Part shown: in pieces, positions 11,380 through 23,218 of the stretch
How positions within the stretch are numbered: the first letter of the stretch is position 1
Layout of the letters: every line of letters begins with the position of its first letter
Source: Bos javanicus
Lineage: Eukaryota > Chordata > Mammalia > Artiodactyla > Bovidae
Assembly (NCBI RefSeq): GCF_032452875.1
Contig: NC_083868.1
Span: 119,610,312 to 119,674,311, forward strand
Direction of reading: 5' to 3'
Length of the DNA stretch: 64,000 nt
Notes under the pieces: model-generated
Told to the model about the DNA's origin: nothing
The model's input: only the letters and a program-made list of their open reading frames with translations
Databases searched by the model: none
Made by a program: the position numbers and the translations under genes

Positions 11380-11985
11380 TGCTATAAAACCAATCTATTG
11401 ACACTGAGTTGTGGTGAAGGAAAGTGCAGCTGTTATTGCAGGGTGTCAAGCAAGCATTCTAGGCAGCTAGTGCTTAAAAGACCTGCACTCTCTGATGGAT
11501 TTCGGGTGAAGGTTTTTAAAGCCAGGATGAAGGAGGCAAGTTGTGGGGTAGGGAATCAGCTCATGGACATTCTTCTGATTGGTTGGTACTGAGGTAACTG
11601 GGAGGCACCTTCATCAGCCTTCTGGTTGCAGCTGGTCTGGAGTCTGTGTGCTTGTGGTCAGCATGCAGTTAACTTCTTCCACTCAGTGAGGGTTCCAATA
11701 TCTGCAAAATAGCTCAAGAATATGGTTCAGAATATTATCTATAGCCCTGAAGGAACTAAAGTTTCTTGACTTTGTTTAAATGCTAAACTATTATTTTGTT
11801 GTGCTTGACTGTTTTCTTTTGTTTCTGGATTTTCTCACTTTTATGATTTGTTCTTTGGGACTTGGGGAAGGCCTAGGGGAAAGTTTCTACAAACAAGAGG
11901 CAAGCGGAGGATATGGAGTGAGGGGATCTATTCCTGGAAGGTCCTATGAGTCCTTCTTTGTTACAATCCCCAATTTTCTTTGATA
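11380..11985 (+). mobile_element. Possible old LTR-type repeat
   Basis: The order of blocks (GTGGTGAAGGAAAGTGCAG, TTCTGATTGGTTGGTACTGAG, CTGCAAAATAGCTCAAGAATATG, AACTATTATTTTGTTGTG) resembles an interspersed repeat I recall from artiodactyl genomes, probably an LTR. I cannot name the family, and the ends are not defined. Confidence 0.35.
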
Positions 11986-12390
11986 CTCCTCAGTCTTTAG
12001 GGTGAACTGGTACAGGACAAGAAACAGAATAAAGTTTTGGAGAGAGGTTAATGATAAATTCAGAGGATGAGCTCTACTTCAGGGGAACTTCATTTTAATA
12101 AGATCTCTTTTGTCCCTGATGAATTGTTTAAATAAATAAATCTGCAATCATCAGTGGCTATTTTTCTTTCTATTGGTTCCCTTCACCTCCCAGCTATTTG
12201 CAGCAGGAAAGAATTAAAGCCACTTAAAAGAAGACTGCAGTTAAAAGAGAGGAGCCTTTGTGTCTTCTAAATTCCAACTTTGAACATCTACTGGACCCGT
12301 GACCCTTTAGCTTTTCTGTTGTTCTAATATTATTTAAACTGATTAGACAAGGGTTTGATACTTGGAACAAAAGTTCTGTTCTTACTACTT
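11986..12390. other. No supported feature
   Basis: About 400 bp with no feature that I can support. Confidence 0.55.
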
Positions 12391-12600
12391 TAGTTGTTTA
12401 GTTGCTAAGTCATGTCCAACTCTTTTGCGACTACATGGACTGTAGCCCTTCAGGCTCCTCTGTCCATGGGATTTCCCAGGCAAGAATACTGGAGTGGGTT
12501 GCCATTTCCTTCTCCAGGGGGTCTTCCTGACCCAAGGAGCAACCCCACGTCTCCTGCATTGGCAGGCCGGTTCTTTACCACTGAATCACTAGGGAAGCCC
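12391..12600 (-). mobile_element. Bov-tA SINE
   Basis: Reverse copy ending at the right in the complement of the head (ACTAGGGAAGCCC). A TG microsatellite follows. Confidence 0.9.
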
Positions 12601-12632
<32 letters not shown>

Positions 12633-12638
12633 ATATAA
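12601..12638. repeat. (TG)n microsatellite
   Basis: ATATATA followed by about a dozen TG units and then TATATA, at the head end of a Bov-tA. Confidence 0.95.
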
Positions 12639-14479
12639 AAGTTTGGAAAGTTAAATAGAAAACTAAATCTGAAAGCAAAACATGAAATCAAGTCTGTCAT
12701 GAAAGTAAATATGAAAACAGGAGAATCTGTGATTAATTTCCAAATGCACAGTATGTATAACTAGTTTTAAGATTCAGATAAACAACACTGTGATTTGAGT
12801 GAGCTGTAAAGAGTCCAAAGAGGGAAGGGATCAAGATGAGAATTAGGACGTTAAAAGCAGATATCTTGAGTTTTACCCTTAAGGTCATCCATGCCACTGT
12901 GTTTAAATGAATCTCCTTTGGCAAGATATCTAAGAAAGATCCTTCAGAGAGAAAGATAGGCATGTCCTGAACAGGAAAGGGGAAGATAGGCATATAATCA
13001 GCTATGATTATAACAAGATTTTGTTCAGATGCTAATATCTATGGGAATATGTTTTTATAGGAATAAGGTCCCATTTATCATTTTTCCCTAAGTCAGGTAA
13101 TTAAAATAATAAATTTGGGCTTTAAACAAAATCAGTGAGACTTTTAAGTAGATGGAAGATTAATGGGGTATTATCAAAATCAAGTGAGGGGGGATTCTGG
13201 TCAATGTTACAAAGTATCTCAGTTTATTTTAAAAAACTAATCACCCTAAGTTCCACTAATCCTTAAGAACATATGTAACTTTTAGTTCACTTGTATGGCT
13301 TTGATGTCTCGTTTTAAACCCTGGTCTTGACTCATAAGACCCTACTGCATAACATGGAAAGAACTGACAAAATAACCTTAAAAGCTGCCTTGTTTTCCAT
13401 AATTAGTTTCTTCTGAAATACCTCCCCCTTTTAAAATACATATCCCTGAGATAGTAATTTCTAAAGATTGTGAAATCCCATGGGCAAAACCATAATCTTG
13501 CTCACTTCAAGCAATTGACGTATTCCTTAAAAGCCTCTCATCAAGATTTTTCTTCAAAAAGAAAGAGAAAAAAATAAATTTAATTTTCTAACACTGGAGT
13601 TATCTTCATCTGGCTTTACCAAAGGAAATGCCACCAATATGCTGAAAAATATATTTCCTTTGATTTTTTCTCACTATTTATGCATGTAACTCTGAGAAAT
13701 ACAGTAGAATTGTAGAATATTAGAATAGAAAGAAATGTCCCTGCTGTTTAATCCAATATACCTCCTTAACAACACCAACATTGAGATCAAGAGAATCTAT
13801 CAGTTTGCTAAGGCAGGACTCAGCTGCACCTAGAAGATGATTAAATCCCAAGAAAAGGATTTTTAGATGACATCACGTTCCTTTTCTTGAAAACTATCAT
13901 TAAGATGTTGTTTAATTGAAAACATTTCAGAGAAATTTTTTCATGTTCATTTTATTTCAGCCAGTACATAATGCATAACAGGTCAGAATTTGGAAGCATC
14001 TTGTAGTTTTGTTTTTCACTTTGGTATCTTCTATAATGTTCACGTGCAAGAAGAATAGTGTTAAAATTTCATCACATATGATTTGCAAAAGTCTTGGGCA
14101 AAAAATTCTAAAAACTACAATAAAATTCAGGGGATTTCTTTAAAACACGAAATCTAGAAGCCATAACAAAAACCAGATACACTTTAAATAGTATAAAGCT
14201 CAAACTCAATAATTAAACAATAAATTTGGAAAATAGACACTATATCAAAGTTAACATTATCAATAGGAGTTATCATATCTGGTCCAAGATGAACTAGATA
14301 TGGGTTTCATTTCTTTCAGACTACCTTTTAGCAAGGAGGGAACAAGAATCCCCAGGTGGACTGGCCTATAATCACTGGCAGCTTCTAAGTAAGTTTATAT
14401 CATGATAACATACAGTAGTTTTCTGAGTGTCATGAAGTGAAAAGCTCTGGAAAGACCTGATCTATAACATATAAAGAAG
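12639..14479. other. Repeat-poor stretch upstream of the candidate exon
   Basis: About 1.8 kb with no recognisable ruminant repeat and no convincing coding frame. It may be intronic or upstream DNA of the gene that owns the exon at 15400. Confidence 0.5.
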
Positions 14480-15120
14480 TCTTGTGTATCATCAAACAGT
14501 TGAATAGCTCAATAGAAAATTGAGTATAAAGACAATTCACAAAATTGCATATCTAAAATACCAATGTAAAAAGACTGGGGATTTTTTTGGTAATCATGAA
14601 AATGCAAATGGAAGTAAAAGCTTAATATCTGTTTATACTCATAAAACTGGCAAAAATGAAAAAGTACAGTGAAGTCTATTTCAGATAAGGAGGCAAAGAG
14701 AAGAATATTCTCATTTATTGCTGTGATTAGGTGAAAAATGTCAGCAATTTGGAAAAATGATCTGGCAATATCTCTTAAGCTTTAAAATACATATAAAATA
14801 TGTTATTTATGTTATACATGTTATATATAATATCATATAATTATATAATATATATTATAATATGTAATATATTGTATATAAAATATGCTATTTTGAAATA
14901 ACAATTCCACTCTTGAAAATACAACATAAAATCACCTGCATTGATTTGTACACTCATGCATGCATATACATAATTAAGAATGCTTATTGGACTGTTACAT
15001 ATTATTTTTCATAGTAAAAATTAGGAACAAATGTAAACAGATAAAAGACAAGTGTTATTAATAGATTCTTTGTTCAGTGTAAAATTGTTGTAAGACTTAT
15101 ATATCAAAGAAAATATTTTA
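14480..15120 (+). mobile_element. Old L1 LINE fragment
   Basis: Decayed L1 ORF2 3' region. GAAAATGCAAATGG near 14600, AACTGGCAAAAATGAAAAAG near 14646 and CAATTCCACTCTTGAAAATAC near 14904 occur in the expected order. An AT-rich insertion interrupts it. Confidence 0.55.
14776..14888. repeat. AT-rich low-complexity tract
   Basis: TATA/TAAT-rich sequence with short palindromes inside the decayed L1, probably an expanded AT microsatellite. Confidence 0.85.
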
Positions 15121-15399
15121 ATATTAATTTATTCTTTTTTAAGAGATGGAGTCTTTTTTATTGTTGTGGCAAAGACTTATTTAGAATGAGAAATGAGGGC
15201 TTCTATATAAAATTCTAACAATCCACAATAATATTGATTTTTTGATATCTTACATTATCAATTTTCTTATATTTATAGAAATAACTTTCAGATGTAATAT
15301 TTGAGTCATAGTATTTTTATTTACATAATTATATTTGGAGAGATAGTGTAACTTGCCTTTTCTTTTATCTAAAGAGAACATGTTTTTACCTTTGTCTAG

Positions 15400-15500
15400 G
15401 TTACCTGGTCAAAACTGGCACCATGATGGACTTGTCTGGCAGGAATCGGAGCTCTGAAGGGGATGCAGTTGCTGTGGAAGTTGCCAATCAGGACGGACAG
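15400..15500 (+). CDS. Candidate first coding exon of an unidentified host gene
   Basis: This is the only stretch that looks like a real host exon. A pyrimidine-rich tract ends in TTTGTCTAG at 15399, giving a 3' splice site. The exon has 23 bases of leader, then two adjacent ATGs at 15423 and 15426; the first is in good context (GCACCATGA). Twenty-six codons follow, beginning MMDLSGRNRSSEGDAVAVEV, and end with CAG at 15500 before GTAGGG, a good 5' splice site. The exon ends between codons (phase 0). The peptide is polar, with no signal peptide or membrane segment. A leader exon upstream and further exons downstream would be needed; I found neither in the window. GC content is higher than in the flanks. 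I do not recognise the protein. It could be an alternative or non-functional exon. Confidence 0.55.
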
Positions 15501-17014
15501 GTAGGGGAGAAACTTCTGAGGTTTTTCCTTCCCTCTCTCCTTCCAACCTCCTTTATAGTCTTTACTATGCTAACCCCAGCCAGAAGTGCAGTAGTCATTC
15601 TTCCTGCAGTATAAGCAGACTGGGGTAAAGAAAAGCAATGGCTCTGAAAACAAATTGGCCTAGTGTCCTTCCCTTTGGATCAGATGATAAGTTTGACGGT
15701 TTTATGCATTTTTCTTTCATTATCTCAAGGTTTTTTCAGATGATCTCCTTTAATAGCTTTGTTATTTTTATTAGAGTCTTATTTCTTTCCAATATTTTGG
15801 GAAAATGTTTTTAAACAGTTCCAAAAGAAATCTTAACCTCATGTAAAGTTTCACTAATTTTATTACTCACCATCATTTCTTATAGCACTTCTTTGCCATT
15901 CTCAAGCACTTTTATTACAGTTTTTATTTTTTTTCTTTTCTCACAAATGTTCCCTCAGGTAGGTGGCACATTCTTAATATATTACTCTTTTCTTTCTTAG
16001 CATTTTGTTTTTTACATAAGAAAGATAATTCCAACGAGAAATAGACTCTTTTCTTTTAAGGGCTACTTTTTCTGCTTGGATGTGTGAAGACTTTATTTTC
16101 AAATCTGGTAATAAAATTAAAAACAAACAAACAAACAAAATGAAAGCTTTAGCCCATCACTTGAAGAAGTTTCTTGATCTGGGGCTTCAATTCTGTCTCT
16201 TTAGGGATTTTTTTTTCCTTCTTTGATTATTGCTTCTCTTTGATCTTGATTCCTTTTATACCTGTATTAAATAACCTGTTCACTGGCATGTTCTTAACCA
16301 TGGATGAATTAACAATGACCTTAATCTGGACTTGTGTGAAGTATTTTTAACTGAAAGTCCCTGAAATTTCTGTCATGTGTGTGACTCCATTTATATAGAC
16401 TTTTAATAGATATTTTTGTGGTTGTCATTTCAGTAGAAAGCTGGAAGGGAAAGGAGTTAAATATCTGCATGCAAATCACCATTGCAAACAAGTGTGTCTT
16501 AATAAAACGTAAGCATTGTTAATCATACGATTCTCTCCAAATACTGTAAGTGGATATGGCTATTTGAGCAAATGCCAAACTCTTCTCCTCTTAAGGGGGC
16601 TCCAAGTGGTAGAAGATGGGGAGAAGACCTTCCTTGAGAAATTCAAAGAACTGGGGAATCGAATTAATCTCCAGGGCTCTCTGGTGTCACTGGTGTTGTA
16701 GTCTGTGTTATTGGTGTGAACTAATCCATTTATTCATTTATAGTGTCTCACCAGTGTGTTGTGATGTTGAGAAAGAGCGAGACACAGTGGAATAACTTGG
16801 GAGATGGGCAGATTCTTGGCTTTTTAAGCAAGAACTCTGTTTCTCAGTCTCCTTCTCTGTAGAATTCTACTTATGTACGTTATTAGTTTATTTGATACAC
16901 TTTTATCTTGTGGCTACAGTGTACTATAGGTCATATATTAAGATTCTGAGGGTATAAATGTGCATAATATCCAGTCTCTGCCCTCAAGGATTATATAGCT
17001 AAATGTACTGTGAA
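15501..17014. other. Repeat-poor sequence downstream of the candidate exon
   Basis: If the exon is real, this is the start of its intron. The frame runs open past the splice site to a stop near 15614, but shows no coding character beyond 15500. It holds an (AAAC)n run at about 16117-16140 and otherwise nothing I can name. Confidence 0.5.
16117..16140. repeat. (AAAC)n short tandem repeat
   Basis: Four to five AAAC units within A-rich sequence. Confidence 0.85.
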
Positions 17015-17590
17015 GAATGTATTCATTTATTTAACAAATACTTGAGAGCATAATTGTTATTAGGAGCTCTTCTAGGCATTGGGCTATTGAGATGAACAAG
17101 ACAATCCTATTACCCTATGGTTAATACATTTTAGTAGGGGACAAAAATAGATGATTAAGAATTACAATGTCAAAAATAATGTCAAGTTTTGATGAATTCT
17201 CTGAAGACAAAGCAGGATTGAGGATAGAAAATGCATGAGTTTGAAGAAGAGGCAAGGGATCTACTTTAGATAGGATAGTTTGGGTGGCCTTTTGGAGAAA
17301 TGTCTGGGAAAGGGGCATTGTTGAAAGAGGACATTTTTTATAGAGTGTTTGAGAGATAGCAACAATGCAAGAGTTGCCACACTTTGATGACTTAACTGGA
17401 GAGTGGCAAAGCTGAGCATGGAAGAGGATCTTTTAGATCTGTTGCCATGGTAACTAGTTTAGATTTTATTCTAAGTGCAATAAAGGGAAAACTTCAGAGA
17501 AATTTACACAGGGGAGGAGATAAAGTGATTTGTGCTTTGCAAAGTTTAGTCTGGCTGTTGAGTGGGGAGGCAGATGTGTAAGCGGTGGAA
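17015..17590 (-). mobile_element. L2 LINE 3' end
   Basis: Complement of the L2 3' region. It starts with the terminal ATTCATTTATTTAACAAATA block and CTAGGCATTGGG, and contains GATTTTATTCTAAGTGC near 17463 and TCTGGCTGTTGAGTGG near 17550. No frame survives. L2 is an ancient mammalian LINE. Confidence 0.75.
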
Positions 17591-17929
17591 GGGGAAGTGG
17601 ACCGGGAATGAGGGAGAAGCTAACATAGGGATGTGAGTCAGAGCTGCAGCTTTGCCTTGAGAGTAGCCATAGCGTGAATGAGCCATCATTAGATAACAGA
17701 AGACTTGGTAGGGACAAGGTTTTAATAAATAATTATATTATTATCATTAAGTCTGTACTAAGCAACCATATATTCAGTCATTAGCCAAACAGAATAAAGT
17801 AGAAATAATTTTCTCTGGAACTTTATAAGAGAAAATTGGAAGGTATCAAAATAGCTGTGTAAGAGTCTTCATAAAGAGACCATAGAAATTCTATAAACTG
17901 GCAAGAAAAAGGAAAAGGAAAAAATAAAA
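17591..17929. other. No supported feature
   Basis: About 340 bp between the L2 and the following L1. It may contain more decayed repeat sequence. Confidence 0.5.
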
Positions 17930-18257
17930 AAACACTGGAGAAATGGAGAAAAAGAACTAAGAGTAAGAATGTATGGCTAATAAGCATACGAAAATATAAT
18001 CTAACTTGTTTAATCAGGGAAATTAAAGTTAAGACAAAGAGATAATATCATACTCACCTGTTTAGCAAAAATTAAAAACTTAACAACTAACAGGTATTGG
18101 TGAAGATATAGGGAATTCAAAGCATTTATACACACTGCAAGTGGAAGTCTATATTGGTAGAAACATGCTGTAATACAATATGGCATTATATAATATATTT
18201 GAAATTGCTGTTTCCCCATGACCCAGCAATTCTCTTCCTAGCTATGATATTCTACAG
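17930..18257 (+). mobile_element. Old L1 fragment, left part
   Basis: Decayed L1 with ACCCAGCAATTCTCTTCCTAG near 18221. It stops exactly where MER5A begins and resumes at about 18952 with the next expected L1 block. Confidence 0.65.
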
Positions 18258-18338
18258 CAGTTGTTCTTAAAGTTGGTACCTGAACCTGCAGCATCCGCAT
18301 CACCTGGGAACTTGTCATAAATGCAAAATCTTAGGCTC

Positions 18339-18760
18339 TGTGATGATTAATTTTATGTTTCAACCAGGTTAATAGATGCCCAGATAGTTGATAAACTGTT
18401 ATTTCTGAGGATGGGGTGGAAAAGATGAACATTTGAAGCAGTATAAAAAGTATCCACTAAAGGCCTAAATAGCACAAAAAGGCAGAGGAAGGGCAAGTTC
18501 TCTTACAGTCTTATTGAACTGGGATATTCATCTTCTGTTCTTAGACATGGCAGCTTCTGGTTCTTGGGTCTTCCAACTTCAGGACTTCCCTAGAATTCTT
18601 CACCCCTTCTTCCACTTCTCAGGCCTTCTGTCTTGAAGTCAATTATATACCAGCTTTCCTGATTCTCTCTCTCTTTCTCTCTCTCTCTATGTATATATAT
18701 ATACATTTATCCATGTTTGTATACTGTTGGTTCTTTCTCACTGGAGAGCCATAATACACA
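18339..18760 (-). mobile_element. MLT2-like ERVL solo LTR
   Basis: Complement of an MLT2 LTR. It runs from TGTGATGATTAATTTTATG at the left, through the AGGCCTAAATAGCACAAAAAG block and a TCTCTC/TATATA microsatellite (18666-18710), to GGAGAGCCATAATACACA at the right. It sits inside MER5A. No clear 5-bp duplication survives. Confidence 0.8.
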
Positions 18761-18832
18761 TCCCATTCCAGACCTACTGAGTGAGAAACACTGAGACTGA
18801 AGTGTGGCAATCATGTTTTAACAAGCCCTGTT

Positions 18833-18916
18833 GGTATTGGACAGGGAGGCCTGGCGTGCTGTGATTCATGGGGTCGCAAAGGGTCAGACACGACTGAGCG
18901 ACTGATCTGATCTGTA
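18833..18916 (+). mobile_element. BovB tail, about 84 bp
   Basis: Extreme 5' truncation. Only the last block (GGACAGGGAGGCCTGGCG to a CTGATCTGATCTG tail) is present, inserted in the right half of MER5A. It is nearly identical to the family end, so it is much younger than its host element. Confidence 0.85.
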
Positions 18917-18951
18917 GGTGACTGATAAAAGCTAAAATATGAGAACCACTA

Positions 18952-19440
18952 CATTAGAGAAAGACTTGCACATATGTACCAGGAGACACGTATAAATGCA
19001 TGGTTTATGGCATCTCTATGTATAGTAGCAAAATATAAAAAGTAATCTATGTTTCTATTAGTAATAGAAGCTATAAATGAATACTGTATAACAGTGAAAT
19101 GAATGAATTATAGCTGAATGCAACATGCATTAATCTCAGAAATACAATAATCAGTCAAAATAAGGCAGAAAATAAAAAGTGAAAACATAATTGTATGTAT
19201 TACTAAAAATTAAAGAGTATCCCATTGAAGGGAATAAATGTATGTGGCAAAAGTGATAAAATGCTCTGGAAGAAATAAGGGAGTAATAAGATGAAAATTC
19301 AGGAAAGTGGTTATTTATTAAGGAAGTGAAAAATGGGCTGGAGCAGAAATTTTCATTTCCTAAACTGGTGAAATGTGCATATTCACTGTGTATGATGCTT
19401 TAGTATTTGTTTTTATTGCTCAAAATTGGTAACAATAATA
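18952..19440 (+). mobile_element. Old L1 fragment, right part
   Basis: Continuation of the L1 broken by MER5A. GAAAGACTTGCACATATGTACC follows on from the block before 18257. Then come a TATAGTAGCAAAATATAAAAAG stretch and a decayed 3' end. The end point is uncertain. Confidence 0.55.
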
Positions 19441-21120
19441 AAAAGTAAACTACTGGTAACAGAAATAAAGCAAATGACCAAAGAGAAAACATGGAGAAAA
19501 ACCAGTGGACCACTTTCCCTGAGGTAGTCACGCACTTAGAAAGCATTCAAAGAAAGTTTAGGAATGAAGCAATATTTGTATTCACAGTTCTTTTCTCCTC
19601 ATCTTTGTTCCTCCTCCATGCCTTAAGTTCAGTCATTGAAACTGATGCTTATTTTAATGCAAAGCCAAACTGGCTCTTAAAATCTGGAGCAGATAGAAAA
19701 ATGCACAAATAACGATGACAAATAAGCCCAAAAAAGCAGAAGTTATTAATAAATCTTAAAAATGTTAAGTCCAAGTACTCTGATGCAATTAAAAATGGTA
19801 AACTCCAGCCAGTGGACTGAAAATTATATCAGCATATTCCCTAAGCTTTCATGAAACAAGGATGAGCTGTGATGCCTGCAAGAAGGGCAAGTGACAGAGG
19901 GTATTTTGTGAACAAAATGCTGTACTTGGGTAACACTACAGAAACTTTGCCTCCTTGTCATAGACTCTGAATCACTGTTTATACAGGAAATAGGATTAAA
20001 ATGCATGCTGGTCATCCACACTGCACACGCAAATGCACTTCAATTCAAAATGACTAATTACTGCAGTAAAATATTCTTCTGTATATAAGCAGAGGAAATT
20101 TCTTTTCTTCTATAATTCCATTTAGGCACTTAAGGATGTCAAGTTTCAATTATAAAAGGAAGAGTTAACCCATTTCTGTCTCATTTGGAAGTATGCTATC
20201 ATTTGAGTAGGATTTTATTTTGTCAGCTAAGCAAATGAAGACAGGTGTGTGTGCGCACTACATGGAGACAAACAGATTATGTGAAATATTTCAAAGACTA
20301 CTTTTGAGACATGAGTTATTGTACCAACTGCTTAAGGTACTGTTTTGCCACGGAATAAGATAGTTATCTTCTCTACAGGATGCCAGTTAGGGACAATAGA
20401 AACTTTACATGGCTTTGAATTGTGTTGAGAAATGTTTTTTTTTTTTTTTTAATAATGGTTGGGTATAACTCAAATGAATAAAAAATTGTTATAAATAAGC
20501 ATATAAATAATGGTGTTTCAATTTCAACATTGCTAGAATAGAATCCCTGGAGTTCCTGATGTAATTTCTGTTGGCTTTTGCAGTTGGAAACCTAGACCAT
20601 GAGTATTTTCCTTTAAACTGTATACATTTTTTACTGAGTTTTTTGAAGAGCTGAAAAGGAAAAGGAGTTTAAGGATCTGAATTCTTTGTTATGTCTAACT
20701 GAGGGCAGTCACTGAACTTTGAGTAAATTCTAGAAAGGGCATTGAACCTGTGTCTTGTGGAAGAAGTTTGTTAAATGATTAGGCTTTTTATCAATGCTTT
20801 ACCTTCATATGAGGTAGTTTCTCAAGCCATGTGAGGAATAACACTGATATTTAACTGAATTTCATTACCAAATTAGAAAATAGTAAATATAAACTTTAAA
20901 ACATTTAAAAGTAACTTTCTAATGAAGTTATCACCTGTTAGTGAAATGCAAAAACAAAACATTGATGCCTAACTATATTTCAATACCAAATTAGCAATGA
21001 TTAAAATTTTGGGAGCAGAGTGCATAATCAAAAGGAAAAAAACTAGAAATATAAGAAAAGCTTTAAGTCATAAGAGGGCAGTAGAAACAAATTCAGAATT
21101 TAAACATAGAGAAATGCTTA
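19441..21120. other. No supported feature
   Basis: About 1.7 kb of unique-looking AT-rich sequence with one T-run at about 20437-20451. A 73-codon open frame at 19491-19712 has no coding support. Confidence 0.5.
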
Positions 21121-21330
21121 AGTGGTAAAGAACCTGCACAGTGTTAAAGAATCTGCCTGCTAAAGCAGGAGACTCAGGAGACACGAGTTCAATCCCTGGG
21201 TCAGCAAGGTCCTCTGGAGAAGGGAATGGCTACACATTTCAGTATTCTTGCCTGGAAAATACCATGGCCAGAGGAGCCTGGTGGGCTACAGTCCAGGGGA
21301 TTGCAAAGAGTTGGACTTAATGCTTGCATA
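21121..21330 (+). mobile_element. Bov-tA SINE
   Basis: Forward copy. The head region is partly doubled (two AAAGAA-CTGC stretches at 21126 and 21145). The tail ends near GTTGGACTTAATGC. Confidence 0.85.
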
Positions 21331-21349
21331 GCTAATAGTGATGAAATAT

Positions 21350-21645
21350 AAAGCCATATAAATGAAGTTTATGAAATATTGTATACTAACATGAAAAATC
21401 TAAGTGATAAAGATGGTATAAACAATGCAATCATAACCATTGCACTAAAAACCTCATGTCCCACACCATATTATAATGAATAGGAAGGAATAGCATTTAA
21501 AATTAACATAATAGCAGCCGTTTCTAGATGATGGAAGTATGTATGGTTGGTTTGTCAGCTTTTCTGTATTATCTAGCTTGCTTATAATGGGAATTTATTT
21601 CTTTTATAATAGAACAACTGATTAAACTTTTTAGAAAGAAAAAAA
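21350..21645 (+). mobile_element. Possible old L1 3' end
   Basis: TTTTCTGTATTATCTAGCTTG followed by an ATTTATTTCTTTTATAATAGAA block and an A-rich end resembles old L1 3' untranslated regions. It is weakly supported. Confidence 0.4.
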
Positions 21646-22692
21646 ATCCAAGTCAATAATGTTTTACAACAACATAGAAAATTTCTAATTTTTTTTTTTT
21701 TGGATGTTGTATTGTGTATAATGTGAGTATATTCAAGAGATAATGTTTATTTTTTATATTTAGCTGAAGCCTTTTTCTCCACTGGCTGGGGAACTGTTTT
21801 TTCTCTGATACTGGTTATTATGCATTTGCCGGAAATGCAGAAGTGGGTTAATGGTGGTCTGTGTATAAACCATTCAGGTGATTCAGAGTACACTGAATAG
21901 AAACTCAAGAGCCCATGATGGGAGAATTTTTCAATTTACAAATGACTAGTATTTTAAGCTGTGGTTATGTTTTACAAAATGGACTTTTGCTTTCATTTTT
22001 ACAAAATGTTCTGGGATATATTTCAGATATTAGATTTCCCTCACAACTATGAATGGCAACTCAAGTTTGAAGTTAAGAAATTGTTCTCTTTTGTGTTCCA
22101 GATGAGTGGAACATGGTGATCTACTTATCTAATTTGTTCTTGAAAGTTATATTTCTTTGTTCATGTTCTGATATTCCTGTGTAAGCAGGCAAGTGCCACT
22201 AGATAAATTGTCTTTATACTTTTTGATGGAAAAACAGGAAGAACAAGAAATACGTGTTAATGGATGAAGGAGGAAGAAGAAAGTATCTTGGTTTGTACAT
22301 TGCAGTAAAAGATAAAATCAAAGGATCACATTCAAATTATATCTAATTTGGAAATATTTCTTCTTACTTAGGGGAAGAAAGGGCAAATAAATTAAATTTT
22401 AGGTTAAGCAACAGCTGAAATGTCAAGCATTTAAGAAAGACCAACAAGAAGCATTTGAACCAAATTAGATTTGACTCTGGAATGGACTAAGAGGTATAGA
22501 TTGTTTTCAATAAACAAATAATTTTCTGAGTTAACTATGTGTGTGTTGCATTATTATTTTTGTCATTGTGATGCCATATACATAGTATTCAGGTAAACTT
22601 CAAAATCTTGAGAATCTATCAAATAACCAGTGATGGAAGGAGGCAGGGTAAGACAGATACTCTTTGTAGAATTATGGGGAAATAAAATTGTG
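21646..22692. other. No supported feature
   Basis: About 1.05 kb of AT-rich unique-looking DNA with no feature that I can support. Confidence 0.55.
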
Positions 22693-22830
22693 GCTTTCCC
22701 GATAGCTCAGTGCAGCTTCCTGCATAGCTCAGTTGGTAAAGAATCTGCCTGCAATGCAGGAAACCCCAGTTTGATTCCTGGGCTGGGGGGATTCGCTGGA
22801 GAAGGGATAGGCTACCCACTCCAGTACTCT
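22693..22830 (+). mobile_element. Bov-tA SINE, truncated
   Basis: Two partial heads in a row (CGATAGCTCAG and CATAGCTCAGTTGGTAAAG), then the body as far as CCAGTACTCTTG, where a second Bov-tA begins. Confidence 0.85.
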
Positions 22831-23030
22831 TGGGCTTTACTGTGGCTCAGCTCGTAAAGAATCTGCCTGCAATGAGGGAGGCCTGGGTTTGATCCCTGGG
22901 TTGGGAAGATCTCCTGGAGAAGGGAAAGGCTACCCACTCCAGTATTCTGGCCTGGAGAATTCCATGGACTATATTAGTCCATGGGGTCACAAAGAGTCCG
23001 GCAGGACTGAGCAACTTTCACTTTCACTTT
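22831..23030 (+). mobile_element. Bov-tA SINE
   Basis: Complete forward copy joined directly to the preceding one, ending in a TTTCACTTTCACTTTC tail. Confidence 0.9.
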
Positions 23031-23218
23031 CTTTCTTTCAAATTTGGGATTATAAATTGGAGGGCAACTAAGAGTTGAAGGGGATCTTTTTCCACAGTTG
23101 TCCTAGAAATAGTGCATTTGACATGAGTATAGCACTCCATTGACTACCTGAAACTTTTCAGTTTATAATGGCAACTTTTGCTTGAAAGTGTAATAGAAAT
23201 TATTTTAGTTGAATACAT

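Larger units (their letters stand above)
18258..18951 (+). mobile_element. MER5A-like hAT DNA transposon, interrupted twice
   Basis: The non-autonomous element begins with the terminal repeat CAGTTGTTCTTAAA at 18258 and ends with its partner TATGAGAACCACTA at about 18951. In between lie CATCACCTGGGAAC, CCAGACCTACTGAG and TTTTAACAAGCCCTG in family order. The flanks TTCTACAG and CATTAGAG are a decayed pair resembling the hAT TCTAGA-type 8-bp duplication. An MLT2 LTR and a BovB tail split it. Confidence 0.8.

Noticed and set aside
15501..15614. Extension of the candidate exon to the first stop
   Set aside because: A good GT donor follows codon 26, and the downstream residues (FFLPSLLPTSFIVF) come from intron-like pyrimidine-rich sequence.
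19491..19712. 73-codon open frame with a hydrophobic segment
   Set aside because: No homology that I recognise, no promoter or splice context. AT-rich DNA of this length yields such frames by chance.
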